DNA of 38,981 bases from Oscillospiraceae bacterium. Lineage in GTDB: Bacteria; Bacillota; Clostridia; Oscillospirales; Oscillospiraceae. The stretch is from assembly GCA_902778665.1 (NCBI GenBank), contig CACYYN010000024.1, positions 1 through 38,981 of the forward strand, in the 5' to 3' direction. The translations under genes were made by a program, and so were the position numbers. The notes beneath the pieces were generated by a model. It was not told the DNA's origin. It searched no databases and saw only the letters and a program-made list of their open reading frames with translations. Shown piece by piece: positions 1 to 6,148 of this stretch; positions within the stretch are counted from its first letter, which is position 1; each line of letters opens with the position of its first letter.

Positions 1-1
1 T

Positions 2-361
2 TTTCTGTTTCTGGACAAGGACTGCCTGCCGGAAGTGGCCATGCACTGGGAGCACCGGTTCAACCATATGGTCAAGCGCTACAATGATATCTACCGGGTA
101 CAGATGCCCAACATCACCCCGCACGTCTGCCGCCATACCTACTGCAGCAATCAGGCCAAGGCGGGCATGAACCCGAAGACGCTGCAGTACCTGATGGGCC
201 ACAGCGATATCGGCGTCACGCTCAACACTTACACTCACCTGGGGCTGGAAGACGCTGCCGAGGAACTTCGCCGCATGGAGGAAGCCGAGGCCGCCCGCAA
301 GGAGCAGGAAAAGCTCGCGGGCAAGGCGGAGGATGCTCAGAAACTGTTCAAAGCCGTTTAA
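2..361 (+). CDS. Tyrosine recombinase (Tn916-type integrase), C-terminal part
   Basis: The reading frame is open from base 2, so the 5' part lies outside the window; a GTG at 35 is internal, not a start. About 119 residues remain. They carry the C-terminal catalytic box of phage-integrase-family recombinases: HVCRH (HxxR arginine), GHSDIGVT (second histidine) and NTYTH with the tyrosine nucleophile. A charged tail ending QKLFKAV follows. Wording such as GMNPKTLQYLMGHSDIGVTLNTYTH is characteristic of integrases of Tn916-like conjugative elements and prophages. It would cut and join DNA at element ends. The same C-terminal tail recurs as a relic at 3969-4034, which suggests repeated integration or recombination here. 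The type is confident; which element it serves cannot be seen. Confidence 0.93.
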   Translation, partial: FLFLDKDCLPEVAMHWEHRFNHMVKRYNDIYRVQMPNITPHVCRHTYCSNQAKAGMNPKTLQYLMGHSDIGVTLNTYTHLGLEDAAEELRRMEEAEAARKEQEKLAGKAEDAQKLFKAV

Positions 362-377
362 CCTCAAAAACCCGCAA

Positions 378-408
378 GGCACTCTGCGAGCTGCAGAGTG
401 CCTTTTTT
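378..408 (+). terminator. Rho-independent terminator after integrase (repeat copy 1)
   Basis: GGCACTCTGC and GCAGAGTGCC form a perfect 10-bp stem with a 5-nt loop, followed by six T. Near-identical hairpins recur at 2968 and 4050. Confidence 0.9.
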
Positions 409-421
409 AGTCGGGAGTTTT

Positions 422-1096
422 CTATTTGCTCAGAACGTTTTGCAGTGCCTCGGGATCATGGATTTTTATGGTTGGCGGATCATAGGATATGATTCCATCC
501 GCTTCCAGCTTTTTTAGTTCCCGGTGCAGTGAGGAACGTGAAACGTTCATGATCATAGCCCAATTGGACACGGACCCTGGTATCCTTATTGCATGATTGC
601 CGGACTGCCTCGCCTGAATCAACAGATAAAATGCAGCTTTCTGTGCGATCCCGCTATAAGAGAGCAGCTCCAATCGTTGCTGCAGCATGTAGGTTGCGGT
701 AGCGAGCTCTGCCATAAAGTTTTTCATGATGCGCAAATCCTTTTGCAGGAGCATAAGGATATCTTCTCTGCGAAACATCATAATCGTAGCGGGCTCAAGT
801 GATACAACATCACAGGGATATTTTTGGCTCCTGGAAAACACAGCAGCAGGTCCGATCATATCACCGGGATTCCGGAGAGAGACATTGACTTGGCTCCCGT
901 TGGGGAATGGTTTTTGTGCCTGCACGCGCCCCTCCAGAATCACGCCGATCCTGTTTGCATCCTCCATTAAGTGAAACACGGTCTCGCCCTTATCATAGCA
1001 CTGAATATGATGTGGAACAGCTTCCAGATCGTCGCGCAGCTCTTTTGTCGGGACGCCTGAGAACAGTGTGCTTTTTTCAAGTACAGAGTAATCCAT
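422..1096 (-). CDS. Crp/Fnr-family transcriptional regulator
   Basis: 224 residues. The N-terminal half is a cyclic-nucleotide-binding-type beta-barrel sensor (about 10-115, with GVILEGRVQA and the IGPAAVFSR turn). A long dimer helix follows (115-150), then a Crp-type winged helix-turn-helix (172-205, recognition helix SRSSLHRELKKLEADG). The open frame extends upstream, but ATG 1096 is chosen because AGGAGA precedes it and residue 1 then aligns with the family. Only C33 and C95 are present, so it lacks an Fnr-type N-terminal Fe-S cysteine cluster; the signal is unknown. It is divergent from the iron-sulfur/cupin/ferredoxin operon starting at 1226. A 16-bp palindrome between them is the probable operator for both promoters. 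Role inferred: redox- or metabolite-responsive control of that operon and of itself. Confidence 0.9.
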   Translation of the reverse strand: MDYSVLEKSTLFSGVPTKELRDDLEAVPHHIQCYDKGETVFHLMEDANRIGVILEGRVQAQKPFPNGSQVNVSLRNPGDMIGPAAVFSRSQKYPCDVVSLEPATIMMFRREDILMLLQKDLRIMKNFMAELATATYMLQQRLELLSYSGIAQKAAFYLLIQARQSGNHAIRIPGSVSNWAMIMNVSRSSLHRELKKLEADGIISYDPPTIKIHDPEALQNVLSK

Positions 1097-1126
1097 TGCT
1101 TTTCTCCTATCTGTTGTCTTACCTCT

Positions 1127-1132
1127 ATTATA
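1127..1132 (-). promoter_or_regulatory. -10 box for the Crp/Fnr gene
   Basis: TATAAT on the minus strand, about 31 bases upstream of ATG 1096. No good -35 is found, as expected for an activator-dependent promoter. A start near 1120 would place the palindrome at 1153-1168 about 40-41 bases upstream. Confidence 0.55.
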
Positions 1133-1152
1133 CACGAAAAAATCTTTTTTGG

Positions 1153-1168
1153 TGTATCTGCAGATACA
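1153..1168. promoter_or_regulatory. Putative operator: 16-bp perfect palindrome
   Basis: TGTATCTGCAGATACA is a perfect dyad with the TGTAT-N6-ATACA layout, matching the N6 spacing of Crp-family sites. It lies between the divergent Crp/Fnr gene and the Fe-S operon, near -41 of both inferred transcription starts, which is the class II activator position. Confidence 0.7.
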
Positions 1169-1189
1169 GATTTTTGAAGTTGTCATTCG

Positions 1190-1195
1190 TATAAT
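1190..1195 (+). promoter_or_regulatory. -10 box for the Fe-S/cupin operon
   Basis: A perfect TATAAT with no recognisable -35 at 16-18 bp. The expected start near 1202 puts the centre of the 1153-1168 palindrome at about -41.5, so activator recruitment is likely. Confidence 0.6.
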
Positions 1196-1225
1196 TGGAT
1201 CAGAACAAGGGAGGAGGAAACCACA

Positions 1226-1852
1226 ATGATTCGTAAGATCATCCACATAGATGAGGAAAAGTGCAATGGTTGCGGCCTCTGCGCGGAGGCTTGCCACGAG
1301 GGCGCAATCGACATCGTAGAGAGAGAAGCACCGGAATATGACCACGAAGCCGTGAAAAAGGCACAGGAGGCAAAGAAAATGGAAGAGATGAAGCATATGC
1401 ACCACGAGGGCGGATGCCCCGGCTCCAGAATGATGCAGTTTGAGCAGAAAGAAACAGAGAACACACCTGTTGCTGCCGGGAAGCCCGTATCAAGGCTTGC
1501 CCAGTGGCCCTGCCAGATCAAGCTGGTTCCGACGCAGGCTCCCTTCTTTGACGGAGCGAAGCTGCTGATCGCTGCTGACTGCACGGCTTACGCCTATGCC
1601 AACATGCATGAGGACTTCATGCGGGGCAAAGTCACGATCATCGGCTGCCCGAAGCTGGATGCAGTGGACTATACGGACAAGTTGACGGAGATCATCCGCA
1701 ATAACGATATCAAAAACGTGACCATCGTACGCATGGAGGTCCCCTGCTGCGGAGGGCTCCAGCGGGCAGCGGAGAGCGCGCTCAGAAACAGCGGCAAATT
1801 CATCCCGTGGCAGATCGTTACGATCTCCCGCGACGGAAAAATTTTAGACTAA
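1226..1852 (+). CDS. 4Fe-4S ferredoxin-like redox protein, single-cluster form
   Basis: 208 residues; GGAGGAGG precedes ATG 1226. Residues 13-23 carry one complete 4Fe-4S motif (C13, C16, C19, C23 in CNGCGLCAEACHEGAI). A charged His/Lys-rich segment follows (about 35-62), then GGCPGSRMM. The C-terminal domain includes FDGAKLLIAADCTAYAYANMH, IIGCPKLD and VPCCGGL, with further cysteines. From memory, relatives in anaerobes have a second Fer4 motif (CDGLGxC...CP.GAI) directly after the first; here the frame passes from CHEGAI straight to the EREA segment, so that motif is absent. The family is often labelled '4Fe-4S binding protein' and its exact reaction is not established. It is first gene of an operon with a 43-residue protein, a bicupin and a ferredoxin. 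Electron transfer or sensing is inferred. Confidence 0.85.
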   Translation: MIRKIIHIDEEKCNGCGLCAEACHEGAIDIVEREAPEYDHEAVKKAQEAKKMEEMKHMHHEGGCPGSRMMQFEQKETENTPVAAGKPVSRLAQWPCQIKLVPTQAPFFDGAKLLIAADCTAYAYANMHEDFMRGKVTIIGCPKLDAVDYTDKLTEIIRNNDIKNVTIVRMEVPCCGGLQRAAESALRNSGKFIPWQIVTISRDGKILD

Positions 1853-1864
1853 GAAGGATTCTTC

Positions 1865-1996
1865 ATGGATTGGAAAGATAAGATCGGCACTTTCAAGCAG
1901 ATCGACGTAACTATAGCCGAGATGAGCAAAAAATCCGGCATGGATGCGGATACGATCATCGGAAAGATCGGTGAATTGATCGAAGCGCACCGGTAA
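1865..1996 (+). CDS. 43-residue small protein between Fe-S protein and bicupin
   Basis: ATG 1865 opens 43 codons and ends at TAA 1996. AAGAAGG sits upstream with suitable spacing. It begins 13 bases after the Fe-S gene and ends 13 bases before the cupin gene, so it fits the operon. The product (MDWKDKIGTFKQ... ending ELIEAHR) is highly charged, has no cysteine and no membrane segment, and is probably two short helices. I do not recognise a domain. The ordered ribosome site, spacing and lack of overlap argue that it is a real gene; it could be a partner or assembly factor for the neighbouring redox proteins. Confidence 0.65.
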   Translation: MDWKDKIGTFKQIDVTIAEMSKKSGMDADTIIGKIGELIEAHR

Positions 1997-2008
1997 GGTG
2001 GTGATCTC

Positions 2009-2662
2009 GTGAAGGAAAAAGTCGGAGAGGTTTTCTCCATTGCAACAGATAATGCGCCGGTTACAGGATGTACGATATCCAAAGAAGTGCACGGTGGAAG
2101 GAATGGTGTCATCTACTTTTCTCTTGCCCGAAACACCGATATCAGCGCGGAGATCTTTCCATACCACAAGCTGCTGATTGTCGCTGACGGGAGCCTGGAG
2201 CTTTACGGACAAGATGGATACCGAAAGGCGCTCGGCATCGGCGATTGCATATCGACACCGACGGATACACCGGTTGGAATGAGAACAGATTCCGGTGCAG
2301 TATATACGGAAATAGAAATCAGGAGGAGCGATATCATGAACGAAGCAATCAAAGCAGGCGAAGTTTTCAGGCTGACAGAGCTTGTCCCCTATGCGGAGGG
2401 TAAGATTGTCAACATGGATGTGGTTCATAACGATAAGATGAAGTTCGTCGTAATGGCCTTTGATGAGGGTACCGGCCTTTCGGAGCATGCCGCCCCCGGC
2501 GAAGCGCTGATCTTCGCTCTCGACGGTGAGGGAGTCATTGGCTATGAAGGAACAAACCATCCCATCAAAGCAGGCGAAAACTTCCACTTTGCCAAAGCCG
2601 GGCTCCATTCCGTAAAGGCGACAAAACGGTTTAAAATGGCGTTGCTTTTGACGCTGGAATAA
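2009..2662 (+). CDS. Bicupin protein
   Basis: 217 residues starting at GTG 2009 (AAGGTGGT just upstream). It contains two cupin-type beta-barrels: residues about 20-100 (HKLLIVADGSLELYG ... IGDCISTPTDTPVG) and about 125-217 (EHAAPGEALIFALDGEGVIGYEG ... IKAGENFHFAKAGLHSVKA). The second barrel keeps E, H and H positions resembling a metal site; the first looks degenerate. Cupins bind small ligands or metal and may be enzymes or sensors, so no reaction is assigned. An in-frame ATG at 2336 has its own strong ribosome site, so the second cupin may also be made alone. The gene lies between the 43-residue gene and the ferredoxin and is probably cotranscribed under the Crp/Fnr regulator. Confidence 0.85.
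   Translation: MKEKVGEVFSIATDNAPVTGCTISKEVHGGRNGVIYFSLARNTDISAEIFPYHKLLIVADGSLELYGQDGYRKALGIGDCISTPTDTPVGMRTDSGAVYTEIEIRRSDIMNEAIKAGEVFRLTELVPYAEGKIVNMDVVHNDKMKFVVMAFDEGTGLSEHAAPGEALIFALDGEGVIGYEGTNHPIKAGENFHFAKAGLHSVKATKRFKMALLLTLE
2321..2338 (+). promoter_or_regulatory. Internal ribosome site and start in the bicupin gene
   Basis: AGGAGGAG at 2321-2328 lies 7 bases before an in-frame ATG at 2336. It falls exactly at the junction of the two cupin domains and could yield a 108-residue single-cupin protein. Confidence 0.5.
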
Positions 2663-2681
2663 ACAGAAAAAGGAGGATAAT

Positions 2682-2870
2682 ATGATGAAGTATTTCGTAA
2701 ATGACGGCTGCATTGGCTGCGGTCTGTGCGCGGGAACCTGCCCTGAAGTTTTCTCCATGAGTGACGAAGGCGTTGCTGTAGCTATTGATACCGACGTGCC
2801 GGAAGAAGCTCTGGATACTGCCGCCGAGGCAAAGGACAACTGCCCTGCCAGCGCCATCGAAGAAGCATAA
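2682..2870 (+). CDS. Small 4Fe-4S ferredoxin
   Basis: 62 residues; AGGAGG precedes tandem ATG codons at 2682 and 2685. CIGCGLCAGTCPEVF near the N-terminus and DNCPASAI near the C-terminus give the single-cluster ferredoxin pattern (CxxCxxC plus a distal CP). The acidic middle is usual for these low-potential electron carriers. It is the last gene of the Fe-S/43-aa/bicupin/ferredoxin operon, with a hairpin terminator right after it. It presumably feeds or drains electrons for the upstream Fe-S protein; that pairing is inferred from position only. Confidence 0.92.
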   Translation: MMKYFVNDGCIGCGLCAGTCPEVFSMSDEGVAVAIDTDVPEEALDTAAEAKDNCPASAIEEA

Positions 2871-2893
2871 GGAGAATGCCAATTCTTCTCACC

Positions 2894-2927
2894 GCCCGTC
2901 ACGCCCCCAGGTGACGGGCACTCTTTT
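2894..2927 (+). terminator. Terminator of the Fe-S/cupin/ferredoxin operon
   Basis: GCCCGTCAC and GTGACGGGC form a 9-bp perfect stem with an 8-nt loop, followed by ACTCTTTT. Confidence 0.75.
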
Positions 2928-2960
2928 GCTATTTTAGCAAGAGAATGTTTTTCATAAAGG

Positions 2961-3034
2961 CCCGCAAGGCACTCTGCGAGCTACAGAGTGCCGTTTTTTA
3001 TAGTGGAAAAATCCGTGCTGATGGTGTATGATAA
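2961..3034 (+). repeat. Terminator-promoter module (repeat copy 2)
   Basis: CCCGCAAGGCACTCTGCGAG repeats the sequence after the integrase, forming a terminator at 2968-2999. It is followed by ATAGTGGAAAAATCCGTG and a promoter-like pair: TGGAAA at 3004-3009, 17-bp spacer, TATGAT at 3027-3032. The same arrangement recurs at 4041-4114. It would stop transcription from the left and start the arginase-like gene. Confidence 0.75.
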
Positions 3035-3095
3035 ATCAACAAATTTTGAAGGTATGGCTAATAGCTCCTGGTGAGCTGGTATTTGTGAGGATATC

Positions 3096-3911
3096 GTGAA
3101 AGAAATACTTGTTAATGCTCAGTAGCAGGGCGGCGCTGATCTTGTTACTTATGATGGAGCAAACGAAATAATTGAACTGTACATGGGCGGAGTGGATTTT
3201 GTAAATCTGCCTGTTTCAACGGATATTGCAGAAATGGCAGTGAAGAAAAACGGAATCAGAGGATTTGAAGTTCTTCACAGGCAAATGCAGTCTGCGTATG
3301 ATCGTTTGACAGAAGATTCCCCTGACAAGTTATTTGCTCTGGGCGGCGGATGTGACGCTGATGTGCCTTGCCTTCTGTATCTCAATGAAAAATATCGGGG
3401 AGACCTCACTGTTATATGGCTCGATGCGCATGGAGACTTGAATACGCCGGAGGAATCGGCAACTTCACTGTTTTATGGGATGCCTTTACGTTCTCTCATG
3501 GACGTTAAATGTTTTGGCCTCTTGGAGAACAGCTTACCTTTGAGCACATCTCAAATCATTCATGCTGGCGGCAGAGATTTTGACGGTGCAGAAATAGCAT
3601 TTATAAAGGAATCCGGGATGTCCTCCTATACTGTTCAGGAAATCCGTTCTGACAACGGGTTGCTAAAAAGAGCTGTTGATAAAAAACACTCCGGGCATAT
3701 CTACGTTCATCTTGATTTGGATGTTTTAGATCCTGCAGACTTTCCGAACACTCCTCTTCCGGTTGACGGCGGTCTATATTGCAAGGAAGTATCCAGTATT
3801 CTTAATTCTTTTGCCGACGAACTGGTAGGGTTAGGCATTTATGAATATGCCCCTTCCGGCGCCAGACAAGCTTTTGTTGAAAAACTGATCCAATTTGGAT
3901 TGACACTGTAG
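3096..3911 (+). pseudogene. Arginase/agmatinase-family protein, broken by an amber codon
   Basis: Translation from GTG 3096 (GAGG 5 bases upstream) reads VKEILVNAQ, then TAG at 3123-3125, then QGGADLVTYDGANEIIEL in the same frame and on to 3911. The family N-terminus as I know it is an LxPxWQGG motif about ten residues in, so TAG stands where TGG (Trp) is expected: one base change. The remainder keeps the arginase-fold metal motifs GGGCD, DAHGDLNTPEE and DLDVLDPADFP. The first ATG after the stop (3183) would omit the first beta strand. Members hydrolyse guanidino or related amides using two metal ions; this subfamily's substrate is unknown. The gene sits between two copies of the terminator-promoter module. 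Sequencing error or read-through remain possible. Confidence 0.8.
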
Positions 3912-3968
3912 ATTCCAACTCATTTCACCATCTCCTGCCGGCAGTCAATCGCCCTGATTTATGCTTCT
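3912..3968. other. Short non-coding gap before the integrase relic
   Basis: I see no gene, hairpin or promoter in this stretch. It joins the arginase-like gene to the relic of the integrase tail. Confidence 0.5.
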
Positions 3969-4034
3969 CGCCGGGAGCAGGAAAAGCTCGCAGGCAAGGC
4001 AAAGGATTCTCAGAAACTGTTCAAAGCCGTTTAA
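3969..4034 (+). pseudogene. Relic of integrase 3' end
   Basis: The last 21 codons of the integrase recur: REQEKLAGKAKDSQKLFKAV then TAA, against KEQEKLAGKAEDAQKLFKAV at 301-361. The DNA identity continues through the stop and into the terminator. Upstream sequence does not match the integrase, so only the extreme 3' end is left. It marks a former copy of an integrase gene or a recombination junction. Confidence 0.85.
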
Positions 4035-4040
4035 CCACAA

Positions 4041-4116
4041 AACCAGCAAGGCACTCTGCCGCAACAGAGTGCCGTTTTTTTATAGTGGAAAAATCCGTGG
4101 TGATGGTGTATAATAA
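4041..4116 (+). repeat. Terminator-promoter module (repeat copy 3)
   Basis: The hairpin GGCACTCTG/CAGAGTGCC with loop CCGCAA is followed by seven T (4050-4081). Then comes ATAGTGGAAAAATCCGTG as in copy 2, with TGGAAA at 4086-4091, a 17-bp spacer and a perfect TATAAT at 4109-4114 (preceded by TG, an extended -10). Confidence 0.78.
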
Positions 4117-4142
4117 ACTACTTAATTTTGCGGGGTGTTTAG

Positions 4143-4325
4143 CACAATGATACATACACCGTTCAAGGTGTCGATTCCATTTCCACAGAAAAAGCTAACG
4201 GAACAAAAGTCATTTCTATTGAATTCAGGAACCCAGATTATCCGGATTCATTTGTGTATCTTACCATTGAGTTTGTAAAACTGGATGGTGAGTGGAAAAT
4301 CCATGCGTATTATCTACAGCCGTGA
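4143..4325 (+). pseudogene. C-terminal fragment of a small secreted-type protein
   Basis: A frame of about 60 codons reads HNDTYTVQGVDSISTEKANG ... YLTIEFVKLDGEWKIHAYYLQP and stops at TGA 4325. An in-frame TAG at 4140 lies just upstream and there is no start codon with a ribosome site. The ending (LDGEWKI..YYLQP) resembles the C-terminus of small lipoproteins of the DUF4829/NTF2-like sort in Firmicutes, but I cannot be sure. It lies directly behind repeat copy 3, so the 5' part was probably lost when that junction formed. Confidence 0.55.
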
Positions 4326-4338
4326 TCCCATTTCTGAC

Positions 4339-4400
4339 GGTAGTAATAGCCCCTCAGTTTTACTACCATTTGACTACCATTGACGGCATTGACTTGCCGC
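4339..4400. other. Repeat-rich possible attachment or integrase-binding site
   Basis: ACTACCATT occurs twice 11 bases apart (4362-4370, 4373-4381). GGTAGTAA at 4339-4346 is the inverted copy of TTACTACC at 4360-4367. CATTTTGC/TATTTTGC repeats follow. Short direct repeats of this kind are typical of arm sites of tyrosine integrases, and the position fits: accessory sequence to the left, unbroken housekeeping genes from 4511. No matching copy is visible elsewhere in the window. Confidence 0.3.
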
Positions 4401-4510
4401 ATTTTGCCGTATTTTGCTTTTTCCATGACAGAGTCACAGTTTATTAACAACTTTTTCTGCCCGGCAAATTGCGGTAAAACAGGGCAGAATACGGCTTTTC
4501 AGGAGGCTGA

Positions 4511-4999
4511 TTGCACTTGACAAGAATATTATTTGTGTGCCACGGCAATATCTGCCGCAGTCCGATGGCGGAGTTCATGCTGAAGGATATGGTGAAAAAG
4601 GCCGGGGAGGAAGAGAATTTCACAATTGCCTCCATGGCGGCGACACGGGAGGAGATCGGCAATGATCTCTATCCGCCCGCAAAGCGAAAGCTGCGGGAGA
4701 AGGGAATACCGTTTTCACCCCGCGGCGCAAGGCAGATGACACGCGCGGACTATGAGAAGTTTGATTATATCATCGGTATGGATGAAGAAAATCTGTATGA
4801 TATGCGCCGTATCTGCGGCGGGGATCCGGAGAAGAAGATCTCCCTTCTTCTGGACTGGACAGATACGCCTCGCGATGTGGCAGATCCCTGGTACACCGGT
4901 AATTTTGAGGCCACCTACCGGGATCTGGACGCAGGATGCAATGCTCTGCTGAAGAAGCTTTTAGAAAAGGAAAAGAAGAAAGGATCATCTCAGTTATGA
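4511..4999 (+). CDS. Low-molecular-weight protein-tyrosine phosphatase
   Basis: 162 residues from TTG 4511; a second TTG at 4517 is an alternative start, since AGGAGG at 4501-4506 lies between the two optimal spacings. The P-loop CHGNICRSP (C10 nucleophile, R16) sits at the N-terminus and the general acid lies in DVADPWY. Both are diagnostic of LMW-PTPs, cytosolic phosphatases of about 150 residues acting on phosphotyrosine or phosphoarginine. The middle keeps the family GARQMTRADYEKFDYIIGMDEEN segment. Its TGA stop overlaps the ddl ATG by four bases, implying translational coupling with D-Ala-D-Ala ligase. A link to wall or capsule control is plausible but not shown. Confidence 0.93.
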   Translation: MHLTRILFVCHGNICRSPMAEFMLKDMVKKAGEEENFTIASMAATREEIGNDLYPPAKRKLREKGIPFSPRGARQMTRADYEKFDYIIGMDEENLYDMRRICGGDPEKKISLLLDWTDTPRDVADPWYTGNFEATYRDLDAGCNALLKKLLEKEKKKGSSQL

Positions 5000-6057
5000 A
5001 AATTGTTGTTCTGGGCGGAGGAATCAGCACGGAAAGGCATGTCTCCCTCGTCACGGCAACGTCCGTCTGCCGTGCCCTGAGAAGCCTCGGCCACCGGGCG
5101 GTTTTTGTAGATATGTTTCTCGGGCTTGAAGATTACCACGGTGCCCTGGAGGATATTTTTGATGAACCCGACGGGCTCTGCCGGGATGTCTCCGTTCTCC
5201 GTGAGGCTCCGGATCTGGAAGCGGTCAAAGCATCCAGAAAATGGAAGAGCCCTTCCCGGCTGGGAAAGGATGTGCTGGCGGTGTGTTCTCTGGCAGAATG
5301 TGTTTTCCTCGGCCTCCACGGTGCCGACGGTGAGGACGGACGGATCCAGGCGGCTCTGGATCTTCTGGGCGTTCCCTACACCGGTTCGGGCTACCTGGCC
5401 AGCGGTATGGCAATGGATAAGCTGACGGCGAAGAAGATGATGCTGATCGCCGGTATCCCGACCCCTGCCTGGGAGGAGATTGACCTGCGTGAGACGGATG
5501 CGGAGGAGATTCTGAAGAACCGTGCCCTGCCCTGCGTTGTCAAGGTGCCCAACGGCGGTTCATCCATCGGGGTATATATCTGTGATACGCGTCAGCAGCT
5601 GGCCGAGGCACTCCGGCAGGCCGGGCAGTATGGCAGCAGGATCCTGATTGAGGAGAAGATCCGGGGCAGGGAATTCACACTGCCGGTGCTGGACGGAAAA
5701 GCACTCCGGGCAATCGAGATTGTGCCGCCTGAGGGGGCGGACACCTTTGATTATGTCTCCAAATACCAGAGCGGGAAGGAAGGCGCCCGGGAGATCTGCC
5801 CTGCTGTCTTGCCTCCGGAGCAGGAGCACATGATAGGGGAGCTTGCAGAGAAGCTTCACCGCGCGCTGGGGCTTGAAGTCTGCTCCCGGACAGATTTTAT
5901 CCTGGATGAGAACGGAAAGGCGTGGTGTCTTGAGGTGAATACCCTCCCCGGGATGACGCCCAACAGTCTCATCCCCAAAGCGGCGAAACTTGCAGGGCTG
6001 GACTATGCACAACTCTGCGAGAAGATCATTGAGCTTTCCCTGAAAAAGCGTACCTGA
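4996..6057 (+). CDS. ddl: D-alanine--D-alanine ligase
   Basis: 353 residues, ATP-grasp fold, making the D-Ala-D-Ala dipeptide for peptidoglycan. Visible motifs: GGGISTERHVSL (N-terminal D-Ala site with Glu), LGLHGADGEDGRIQAALDLLG, YTGSGYLASGMAMDKLTAK, KVPNGGSSIGV, the omega-loop FDYVSKYQSG, and the C-terminal metal/phosphate segment EVNTLPGMTPNSLIPKAA. The KY pair in the omega loop fits D-Ala-D-Ala rather than D-Ala-D-Lac specificity. ATG 4996 is chosen over an upstream in-frame ATG at 4936 because it starts exactly at the conserved MKIVVLGGG strand. It overlaps the phosphatase stop (ATGA). Confidence 0.95.
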   Translation: MKIVVLGGGISTERHVSLVTATSVCRALRSLGHRAVFVDMFLGLEDYHGALEDIFDEPDGLCRDVSVLREAPDLEAVKASRKWKSPSRLGKDVLAVCSLAECVFLGLHGADGEDGRIQAALDLLGVPYTGSGYLASGMAMDKLTAKKMMLIAGIPTPAWEEIDLRETDAEEILKNRALPCVVKVPNGGSSIGVYICDTRQQLAEALRQAGQYGSRILIEEKIRGREFTLPVLDGKALRAIEIVPPEGADTFDYVSKYQSGKEGAREICPAVLPPEQEHMIGELAEKLHRALGLEVCSRTDFILDENGKAWCLEVNTLPGMTPNSLIPKAAKLAGLDYAQLCEKIIELSLKKRT

Positions 6058-6148
6058 GAGAGAAAGTTCACAAAATATTGACCACTTGTGTTCCTTCGCG
6101 TGGTACAGTACCCCATAAAGAATAAAACTGACGCGCAAAGGTGATGTT

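Noticed and set aside
4996-6057. Vancomycin-type D-Ala-D-Lac ligase
   Set aside because: The omega-loop KY and overall motifs fit ordinary Ddl, and no van genes are nearby.
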